DNA from: Saccoglossus kowalevskii | Lineage: Eukaryota; Hemichordata; Enteropneusta; Harrimaniidae | NCBI RefSeq assembly: GCF_000003605.2 | Contig: NW_003105110.1 | Coordinates: 50,583-114,582, forward strand | Direction: 5' to 3' | DNA length: 64,000 bases | Shown here: positions 49,350 to 59,300 of the stretch, one piece after another | Layout: each line of letters opens with the position of its first letter | Numbering within the stretch: the stretch's first letter is position 1 | Notes under the pieces: generated by a model | Database searches by the model: none | The model's input: only the letters and a program-made list of their open reading frames with translations | Told to the model about the DNA's origin: nothing | Program-made: the position numbers and the translations under genes

Positions 49350-49529
49350 TTAAAATCTGTATTAGAAGCCGCATCCCTAATAGAAGTCACACCCATTCTT
49401 TTTGAATAATTGAGAACCAAAAATTCATCATTTCTCATATGTGTAGATGCTCTATTAGAAGCCGCATCCCCTCTGTTGCATTGTACCATTTTAATAGAAG
49501 CCGCGGTTTCTAATACAGATTTTACAGTT
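49350..49529. mobile_element. MITE family 3, copy 1
   Basis: About 180 bp with inverted ends TAAAATCTGTATTAGAAGCC and GGTTTCTAATACAGATTTTA then CAGT. TAATAGAAGCCGC/TAATAGAAGTCAC phrases repeat inside. The second copy lies 4.6 kb to the right. Non-coding. Confidence 0.75.
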
Positions 49530-52188
49530 TACATGAAAAAATGCAAAATCAAACTAGTTTTCAACAAGACTTAAATACAAATTTTTGTTCAGAGAAATAA
49601 ATTAAAATCTTACCTGCATTACCTAATTTACATGTTATGGGAACCGCACATTCTTCTTGACAGTTTCAATCCCACAACCACTTGTTGTGAGTAATGCCAG
49701 TGAAGAATATTTTAAAGTTCATATCATATGAATTCAAAAAAATGTTTTAAATTATTTGTGCAATAGTTTAATGTTAAAAAAATAGACAAAAAAGAAAATA
49801 GACAAAAAATGTCAGGTGTTGTCTTCGATTTTTGTATTCATACAGCATAAGCGATGCACCTTCTTCATTACAAATCAACCAACATATCGATTGCTACAAC
49901 TCAATTTTACAAGGCCTGCAGGACTAACATATCATCAGCTATTTCAGTTGCTCTCTAAAACTTAACAAGTTTCACACTATCTTCGTTTTTTGATATGAGC
50001 GTATAAATTGTAACGTGTTGTTTACATGGAGTATTGGGAGTGCTCACCAATTCAATTTGATATAGGTTTTGTGTGTGTTACATCATTCCTAGTGTTGAAA
50101 TGATAGCATACAGACGACGTCTTTGCAAAATACAATCTGTACTATGATATTGAGACTTATCAGGTGATAAGGCAAGAGATTGAAAAACGTGTTGTGTCAG
50201 CGTTGTCCATTGTTCGCTTTAGCTATGAGAAACATAAAAATCTCAAAAGATAAAAATTTTGTTCACTAATTAAGTTTAGTTTAAATAGCATATTGCTTTA
50301 TTCATTAATTTGGTAAAAAAAACAAATGAAAAAACAAAATGACCTCAAGAGGGCACACAAAATTTATAGAGGGCACTGTTCCATATTACTCTATTCTCGA
50401 CAGGCACTGTTAATCACTCCTGTACTACTTGTGGGATGATTTAATAGCTTAAATATGGTTCTAGAATGCAATCCAATTCTCAATGACCGAGTTAAGCTGG
50501 AAAATGAAAACAAAAACATTTGACATTGAAATATTTTATAAGACTTTGTATTGTCAGAGCCACAGTGAAGTTACATTGTTTGATGCATCACTTTTATCAT
50601 TCTTTTCAAATACTTTTTTTACCTGCTCACTAAAGCGACTTTTCTAGATGTAATAGTAAAACAACTGAAAAATGAAAATGATGTTACAGACAAAATTTTG
50701 TTACAGACGAAAACTGTTGCTTCAATCCAATATGGCAAACCATTACAGTAAATGTATGCCTCAAGAAATGTATGTGACAAATTTTACAAAAGTCACTATA
50801 AGCCTCAATCTAAAACCTATATATGTAGTGTATGTCTATTTTGTCAAAAATTGACAAAGAATTAATAGAAAAATTCATAAAATATTGAGAACATCGCACT
50901 GAAATTTGCGCGAGTACCAGTTATATTTGTAATTTGAAAATAACTGTTTTGAAACTGATTAGGAATTCAAAATTGGTTTGCAAACATTTCAAATTAAATT
51001 TGAATCTCACTTATAGATTGGTTTGCAGACCATAGTAAAAGTATAATTGGTTTATGGTAATTTGCATAATGTTTTACCTAATATTCCACATCACAAGTCA
51101 GTGTGAATAATCATCATCATTTTCGTAACTATTATTTCTGATAACTAGTTATGTAATATTGCAGCCTAGAAAATTGAATTTACATGCGATAGTGGGTTTC
51201 TTGAGACCTGTATAAAATATGTAATGAAATCTGATTCAAAATCACTAAAAATTTTCCTGCTCGCTGAGTCATGTTGAAATTTCTTGAAGCAAAATTCATA
51301 TGAACGTATGGTTATCCCCTGAGGGATATGATATACTAAGAATATCAAATGTGTTTTATTAGCGTATTGTACACATTCGTACACCTCACTACCAAATTGA
51401 GGTTAGATTTTTAGATTATTTTCCCCGTCTTATTTATTTCATCATGTATTCTCAAATAGCAAGCAAACCGATTGACATTCAAGCGGTCCCTTGATGCAAA
51501 TAGCCCAATATTGGAATTTGTCTTGATTGAAATGAACTTTAATGCAATCAACCTTCTAAAAAAAAAAGTGCTAAGGAAACATCTCCAAGTTTTACATGTG
51601 GAAATCCTTGTCTGTAATTATCATTATATAATTATTGTCTATGTTCAAACACTGGGAAACCATTATACAATAGAGGCGTGATAAATACTTCATTTTTAAA
51701 TTGATGTGAGTTTTTGAGGTGACCCCTTAATCTTGAAACCTACATAGTAATTATTATTATTACAGTTGTGATGAAACTTTGCTGGAATACAGGAAATTGA
51801 TTTCTCAGCTTATTAGCTGTATTGTTAGCTAGCCTCTTAAAGAAGGATGTAGTTTTCCCCGTGCTGTGTTATAAAAATACTTGACCCAAATCATAATCCT
51901 GAAATGAGTGACAGAGAGAGAGAAAACACTACTTGATTTGTGTGATTTTACCGAAAGATTAAAGATTACTGCAGAAGATTAAGCTAAGTGCAATCGGAGT
52001 AGAATTTCGCACAGAAAGTCCTCTGCTTTCTATTTCATCAGTGCATCAGAACCTGGTTGGTTTATAAAATTTATGCTTTATTAATGGTTACAGTTGGCTA
52101 ATTAGAATTCTGCACAGAAAGTCTGAAATGCTTGATCCATAACCACTGTGTGAGACCCTGACCCTGAAGGCTTGATAAAGCTACAATA
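49530..52188. other. Presumed intron, nothing recognised
   Basis: AT-rich sequence without supported exon, RNA gene or repeat array. Confidence 0.45.
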
Positions 52189-52389
52189 TACTGTGGAATA
52201 CTTTATTTTCGCTGGAATTAATTTCTGCTGAAAAGGCTTTTTGGGCGTTCTTTATGGAATTTATTTTCGGTGATTTTTGATGAGTTGAATGTGAAATATA
52301 GGAAAAAAAGTATATTTGCTGGATGTTATCATCCCTTCAGCGAAAATAGCGGAAATAAATTCTAAGCGAAAATAAAGTATTCTACAGTA
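52189..52389. mobile_element. MITE family 1, copy 3 (inverted relative to copies 1 and 2)
   Basis: TA-flanked, about 201 bp, TACTGTGGAATACTTTATTT at the left and GTATTCTACAGTA at the right. The interior (GGCTTTTTGGGCGTTC, ATCATCCCTTCAGCGAAAAT) is the reverse complement of copy 2. Confidence 0.85.
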
Positions 52390-52924
52390 GTTATACAATT
52401 TTGTGTACTGTCACCACAAAATGAAAAAAAAATAGAAAAGATTCCCTGAACAAGACGCTTTTGCCTGGTGTTTTGATAAGTTAAACAGAAATGGTTTGTT
52501 CCATAAAATAAATACCCATTGTTATGATACTGCATTGTGTAGCAGTGATTTTCTACAAGTACATTTGATAACGTTTGTTTTTCAGTTTCCAAACTATTAC
52601 TTTTTCAGTCTAGCCATTGTAAAGACAAACAAACATTATATATTTTAGTTGTAAATTGTCACTACTCTGAGTGAAACCATGCAAATTAATTGTGTGCTGT
52701 CATGTTACTTCCTACTAGATTCCTCTGGTATAGTTACACGCGTATAATGGGACCCTAGATACTGCTACTTTTCCTGTCAATACATCATTTATTATGACTG
52801 ATTAGACTTGAGTAATTTTAAATTATCACCACTTTGACAGGAAATGGTCATGGGCGTATCTGATAAAAAATTTTAAAAGAAGGCAATCACGACACCACGA
52901 AGAGAGCTGTTCACTGATTTGGGC

Positions 52925-53107
52925 TGATGATTAGCTACTCATCAATTGGCTTATGTATAGCTGTTCACTAATTGGCTGATAGCTAGCTATTCACTGATTG
53001 GCTGATAGCTAGCTACTCACTGATTGGCTGATAGCTAGCTACTCACTGATTGGCTGATAGCTAGCTACTCACTGATTGGCTGATAGCTAGCCACTCACTG
53101 ATTGGCT
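52925..53107. repeat. Minisatellite F, 26-bp unit, about 7 copies
   Basis: Units ACTGATTGGCTGATAGCTAG then CTACTC. The first two are diverged, the middle four nearly identical. Each has CTGATTGGC, a full Y-box/NF-Y consensus. The array ends 110 bp before the recursive-splice candidate. Confidence 0.95.
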
Positions 53108-53191
53108 TTGTCACGTAGGATGTCGCATGTCAAAGTTTAAAAAATTAACTTTAGTTGTATGAAATTGTAAATGTTATGCAAATTATTTAAT

Positions 53192-53225
53192 GTATTTTTT
53201 TTATCTTTTTATTTTGCAGGTAAGG
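53192..53225 (+). promoter_or_regulatory. Recursive-splice (ratchet) site candidate
   Basis: A long pyrimidine tract (TTTTTTTTATCTTTTTATTTTG) leads to CAG at 53217-53219, directly joined to GTAAGG at 53220-53225. An acceptor fused to a donor with zero exon bases is the known layout of ratchet sites in very long introns. The alternative is an ordinary acceptor with an exon running into the N gap: one frame stays open (KAILRIFECLFKVFMMYP). Confidence 0.5.
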
Positions 53226-53277
53226 CAATTCTCAGGATATTCGAATGTTTATTTAAAGTGTTTATGATGTATCCTTT

Positions 53278-53789
53278 NNNNNNNNNNNNNNNNNNNNNNN
53301 NNNNNNNNNNNNNNNNNNNNNNNNNNNNNNNNNNNNNNNNNNNNNNNNNNNNNNNNNNNNNNNNNNNNNNNNNNNNNNNNNNNNNNNNNNNNNNNNNNNN
53401 NNNNNNNNNNNNNNNNNNNNNNNNNNNNNNNNNNNNNNNNNNNNNNNNNNNNNNNNNNNNNNNNNNNNNNNNNNNNNNNNNNNNNNNNNNNNNNNNNNNN
53501 NNNNNNNNNNNNNNNNNNNNNNNNNNNNNNNNNNNNNNNNNNNNNNNNNNNNNNNNNNNNNNNNNNNNNNNNNNNNNNNNNNNNNNNNNNNNNNNNNNNN
53601 NNNNNNNNNNNNNNNNNNNNNNNNNNNNNNNNNNNNNNNNNNNNNNNNNNNNNNNNNNNNNNNNNNNNNNNNNNNNNNNNNNNNNNNNNNNNNNNNNNNN
53701 NNNNNNNNNNNNNNNNNNNNNNNNNNNNNNNNNNNNNNNNNNNNNNNNNNNNNNNNNNNNNNNNNNNNNNNNNNNNNNNNNNNNNNNNN
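53278..53789. other. Assembly gap (N)
   Basis: 512 undetermined bases. It begins 53 bp after the ratchet-site candidate, so an exon hidden here cannot be excluded. Confidence 1.
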
Positions 53790-53934
53790 TCATGTTAAAA
53801 ATTGCATTTACTCTTGCATGTGATGTCAAATTCGCAGTTGCCATGACGGTTTTTAACTGGTATTTTAATAGTTGTAAATTAACCCTAAACCACATCTATG
53901 GATGATATCAAATAATGTTTTCAAGGTCTACCAA

Positions 53935-54077
53935 AAAATCTGTAATAGAAGTCACACCAATCGTTTTGAACAATTGAGAACCAAAAATGTATAGATGCTC
54001 TAATAGAAACCGCATCCCTTCTGTTGCATTGTACGATTTTGATAGAAGCCGCGGTTTCTAATACAGATTTTACAGTA
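53935..54077. mobile_element. MITE family 3, copy 2
   Basis: About 143 bp, starting AAAATCTGTAATAGAAGTCA and ending CTAATACAGATTTTACAGTA. It shares TTGAGAACCAAAAAT and CTTCTGTTGCATTGTAC with copy 1. It is shorter at the left end and in the middle. Confidence 0.8.
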
Positions 54078-54709
54078 ATATTACTTTCTCAAGTAAAACT
54101 GTTGGAGAAGACCCCTTAATAAATGTGTTCTGGGTCGAAACAAGTAGATTTCAAGAGTAGTGTCTCAAGCTCATATCTGGGAACTATGACTGTACAGAGC
54201 AGTACGTGTATATACTTGCGCTTAAATTTAATGAGATAGGAAGTCGTTTTTTTGTAAAAGTCATTTGGGTTCAGTGATCTTGGGTGACTGACAGTGATAG
54301 TGGTAACTCAGAACACGCAAAATGTATAATGTAACAATTCTTATGTCATACATGTTGTGTTTGGATACGGTTATCTACAATGTGAAAGTCTACAGGGAGT
54401 TTGTGCAATGAATTCTCGTCATGATTGGGTTAATAAACTATGGTAGCACTGTCTATATCATATCTCGTCACTGCGAGAACTCGCTTTGATTTTTTGAGTT
54501 CTAGGGCTATGTGTGTTGTTTACAATAATCGTCTCTGTTTATGCAAGATTTCTTTCACCAAACGGATCTTGGTATAATGTCAACATGCAAATGGGAAATG
54601 GGAATGCTGTGTGATGGGTACAACTATTCCCTGGTTGTTTTAACATAGTTCAAATTATATGGGAGTTCTAGTTGAATTTAAGTTTTTTAAATCTAAATTT
54701 GTAAAACAT
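54078..54709. other. Non-coding stretch
   Basis: Nothing recognised. Confidence 0.45.
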
Positions 54710-54995
54710 GTTCCTGAGTGTATGTGCAATGCATTATGGGAAAGAAATTCTAGTTTTGCATTTACTGTGCATGTTACTGGGCATATGTTCAATGCATTAT
54801 GGGAAAGAAATTCTAGTTTTGCATTTACTATGCATGTTACTGGGCATATGTGCAATGCATTATGGGAAAGAAATTCTAGTTTTGCATTTACTGTGCATGT
54901 TACTGGGCATATGTGCAATGCATTATGGGATGTGAATTACATTTTACTCCCACTGAGCATGTTACTGGGCATATGTGCAATGCTTTATGGGATAG
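54710..54995. repeat. Minisatellite G, 63-bp unit, about 4.5 copies, ZNF143-like sites
   Basis: Units run TATGTGCAATGCATTATGGG, then AAAGAAATTCTAGTTTTGCA, then TTTACTGTGCATGTTACTGG. Because 63 is a multiple of three, reading frames stay open on both strands across the array, which is not evidence of coding. CAATGCATTATGGGA sits at 54727, 54790, 54853 and 54916, with a variant at 54978. It is the reverse complement of the Staf/ZNF143-type motif TCCCATAATGCATTG. Confidence 0.95.
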
Positions 54996-55302
54996 AAATT
55001 CCCATTATCAATTGGAATGTGTTATCACATTGAAAATTCACTAAAATGTGTAACAATCAAAAACTAGTAGTTTTTGTATCCTACTTTACACCAATCGATG
55101 ATTTTATTGATTGAAAACTATTACCGACATGTTTTGACCTTGACCCCAAATTTGGATTAATGACATGTATAAAAGAGTGACATATTATCAATTTTTTGAG
55201 CCTCCTCAAAAAGGCGATGGTCATCACACAGCACATGTTTGTTTTTTGTGTAAACAGATATATTTTACGTGTGTTGTATACGTCACTATGGAACTTGTAT
55301 GG

Positions 55303-55423
55303 AACACAACATGCCACAATGATCACTTCCTTTTAATTAAGTCTACACAGCACCTACTCTAAGAACACAAAATGCCACAATGACCACTGCCCTTTAAGTA
55401 AGTCTGCACAGCACCTACTCTAC
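55303..55423. repeat. Two-copy tandem duplication, about 61-bp unit
   Basis: ACACAACATGCCACAATGAT...CACAGCACCTACTCTA is followed at once by a second copy with about 15% differences. Confidence 0.8.
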
Positions 55424-55756
55424 TACTTGAACATGTACAACATTGAACCAACTGCATAACCTCAGATATAAATACTTCACCTAAACAAAATCTTGGTGTC
55501 TGGTCTATATTAAATAAATTTACAATGCTTGTCACAAGATATATTTTTACTTTGGCAATGCTGAAAAGTAAATTGAAGAGAGTTATTTCTAGTAGTGTGA
55601 TGGAATGCATAGCTTACACAACTTGTTTATACCAGCTATTAACTACTAAAAGACGTATAGTATTAAAAACATCTTCCTCAATATGTGGTCTGATGCATTA
55701 TCTAGCATCATGCTCCCATCGCTTATCTTTCATATAACAACCTGAACTCTCAATCC

Positions 55757-56325
55757 ACCCTACCCTATCTGTCAATCCACCCTACCCTATCTGTCAATCC
55801 ACCCTACCCTATCTGCCAATCCACCCTACCCTATCTGTCAATCCACCCTACCCTATCTGTCAATCCACACTACCCTATCTGTCAATCCACACTACCCTAT
55901 CTGTCAATCCACCCTACCCTATCTGTCAATTTGCCATACCCTATCTGTCAATCCACCCTACCCTATCTGTCAATCCACCCTACCCTATCTGTCAATCCAC
56001 CCTACCCTATCTGTCAATTTGCCATACCCTATCTGTCAATCCACCCTATCCTATCTGTCAATCCACCCTACCCTATCTGTCAATCCACCCTACCCTATCT
56101 GTCAATCCACCCTACCCTATCTGTCAATTTGCCATACCCTATCTGTCAATCCACCCTACCCTATCTGTCAAATCCATCCTATCTGTCAATCCACCCTACC
56201 CTATCTGTCAATCCACCCTACCCTATCCTGTCTGTCAATCCACCCTACCCTATCCTGTCTGTCAATCCACCCTACCCTACCCTATCTGTCAATCCACCCT
56301 ACCCTATCTGTCAATCCACCCTATG
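55757..56325. repeat. Minisatellite H, 22-bp unit, about 26 copies
   Basis: Unit CTGTCAATCCACCCTACCCT plus AT. A distinct variant (CAATTTGCCATACCC) recurs at 55923, 56011 and 56121, i.e. every 4-5 units, which marks a higher-order unit. Some units near 56160-56280 are shorter or longer. Open frames across it arise because the unit lacks stops in every phase. Confidence 0.96.
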
Positions 56326-59300
56326 CCTCATCTCTGACACGCCACTTCCGTACATTTTATATAGTAAATGCCATAAATATTATATCAGTAGCACGTGTGC
56401 TTCTATTTAAATATGCTTCTAATAGAACAAATACCATATAGTGTTTAAATATGAATTATATTTGTTGTGAATAAAACCATTGCTTTATTGTTAAGACCAT
56501 TGCTGTACATCGCTTTAAAGTGTCACAATGAGTTTATCTAATCATTGTTCGCAATACTATGTCTGTTTCCATCAACACCCGTTACTTGTATCTTATCTTC
56601 AAATGTCATTTCCCTATCCCATGATGCATCACTTCAACTCTTCAGATTCCATTAGGATATTCACATTGTCACCTTTGGAGCTATTAATACAAATAGCGAT
56701 CAGTACTACAAATACTCCGCAGTCTTGGTGATCAGCTTATGGGTTATTAAAATGACATCTCGCCATTAACATGTTGACATATTTTAGAACTGAATCATTT
56801 CTATTGTTTATTTTTACTCGATTTGTTTGGATTGCCCTTCCGGTCTTCTGTTTTACGAATCAGGTTAATAGAACGTTTGTGTGATTTTGTTACAAGTCAC
56901 GACATGTGATCATATCCAGTATTGTGTTAGAATGATGTACCTTGTAAAAACTGTGAAGTATAATGTTTGTTTTAGCTGACTTTTCTCTGTTTGTCTGTTT
57001 GTTAGAGCACATCCTGAAAAATCCTAATCTTGCAACTGGATCTTCTGTTAGATAAAAGATAAGCCATTATATCATAAAATCAATTTTTGACATAAAACAT
57101 TTTTTGAAGATTGGTCCAAGATGCACAATATACTTCCTGTCTATTAATTAGTTCACTTGCAGAATTATAGTTGTATTTAGCAGAATTCCACCCAGCAGTG
57201 CATGATGGGATTTATTGTATTGAAGACTATAATAACTTATCAGTAGTTAGGTTCTAATCAGTATAACCAACAAACTCCATTAACTTTCAGATTTGATTTT
57301 TGGTCAAGTTTTTTTCACAAATATTACAAATAAGAAAAATTTCGCAACAGACACAGAGGGATTTTTTTTGAAATTGTGTTCTCCGAAATGACCTCAAAGT
57401 TATAATGTAAACAAAATACAGCAAAACGTTGTCAAAACCATCAGAATCAGAAAATCTATTAGAAACTCAGGCTGTCAAATGACTGGCATAGTATAATATG
57501 ACATTAGAATCAGTTAAACTGCTTAATAGAGAGGCAAACAACACTTAACATTTTGTGACATTGTGCTGAGCAAGCAATCTTGTCACCATGGAAACACAGT
57601 TTGTGATTTCTTTTCAGCATCTGCAGATATCTCAAACAATATAATTTTGACAATTTAATTAAAAGAAGTATGTCACTCAAATTCTTAGACATTTTCAAGC
57701 AGTTAGACATCCAAAATAGCTTTTGCAGTCTTAGATAAAATTCTGTGTCAAATATGTTCTTGTGAAAAATGTCTTCAATTGCTAGCATTTGTAAAAAAAA
57801 ATAAAATAAAAAGTGCTGGGAATCGGGGACACCAGCGAACGAATGTCATTCTCGTACAGAAACCAACTGATGGTGCTATGACTAAAAACTCGCTATTAAT
57901 GAAATCAAGTATTTCAAATAATGTTTTATTTTGTCCCGCACTCAATTTTCCAAAACATAGCTTTTTATACTATTCGCCATAGCTACCTGAAATTACGCAA
58001 GAGAACCAATTAAATGAACTTGTAAGTTCTATCACCCTCTTTTAAAGCATTGATATGTTTCTGTCATGCTTATCACGTTTATGGTAATTACGAAGTATAT
58101 GATCGACTGTTCTGAGTTCGATTTCATCTTAAATTGGACAGTGTTTTATTACATATTCTGTACCATCGGGAACCTCAGAACTATCTTCAGATGTCAGAGT
58201 TAATATTTGATGCTCCTATATATTCTCTTGGGTGCAACATGGTAAACAACACTGACAACAGACAGTACCGGGGTCCTGACATTAGCAATAAAATACATGC
58301 GTTTTTTTAACAGGCTTTGGAATGCTCTTGGATAAAAAAATTACACTATTGTTTACATCTTTGCAGACTACCTGCATTTAAATTTCATCATTTATGGCGC
58401 CCTCCTCGGGTTACGCCAAAATCTCTTATGTCTCACTTTGAGCAATACATGCAATAATCGTCAATTAAGAAATCTACTTTATTTTGTCTGTGTGTCTTTA
58501 TGCTCACTAGCTCATAGTGAAATGTCTCTCTTTGTTTTATCTCTGTGTGCAATGATGGCGTCAGCGAGTCAGCTGAACTAAGGTGGTGTATATTCACATC
58601 CATTTAAAGGAATTAATAAAAAAAATTAAAGAAATAAAAAGTACTAATATATTTTTGATGAAAATTTTGTGGAACCGCCTGAAAGCTTCATCTCCAGAAA
58701 ACATCATTCGTCAAACGTAATACATTAACATATTTATTTTCCCTGGCAATTCAAGTTTCATTACGAATAATTGCCACCGTATTAGTTGAAATGTTATTCT
58801 ATCTGAAGTGATTTTAGTTGATATTAATCCGCTATCCCCTAGTCAGGACTTTTAAATTGATAGCCAAGCGAAGTATTTCTATGGGACTCTTGCTGAGTAG
58901 TAACTTGTCAGTGTAATTATGAGATCATATCTGGTTTTAAATGATATAATATTTTGTGCATATTATTGTTTAATTAATACATGTAGCAATAAGAACTAAA
59001 CTATCCCTGTCTGTTATGCTGAGCACAGACTATTAGCGAAGTAAATGCATCTCTTGGGTGTGGTGACTCATACAGTGTACTTGTCATCACAAATTTTTCA
59101 AAATTGACGAGGATCATTTGAATGACAGGAAAGAAATATTTTATTGTTGTCATCCAGTTTAAAAAGATGGGGAAACTTATTTTTAATTACCATACTAATT
59201 TATCTTATTTATGTTATTTTCTTTCAGTTTTTTTTTTTGCAGCAGCAGCAGCACACATCTGTAAAATTGCTGTAATCGTAAAATTTTTAAGATTTTGCAT

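Noticed and set aside
54655-55033. Overlapping open frames on both strands with 21-residue repeats
   Set aside because: The 63-bp repeat length keeps phase by arithmetic. Both strands being open argues against coding.
55931-56441. Long frames reading PYPICQSTLPYLSIHPTLSV repeats
   Set aside because: Product of the 22-bp minisatellite, whose unit lacks stops in every phase. No start context or homology.
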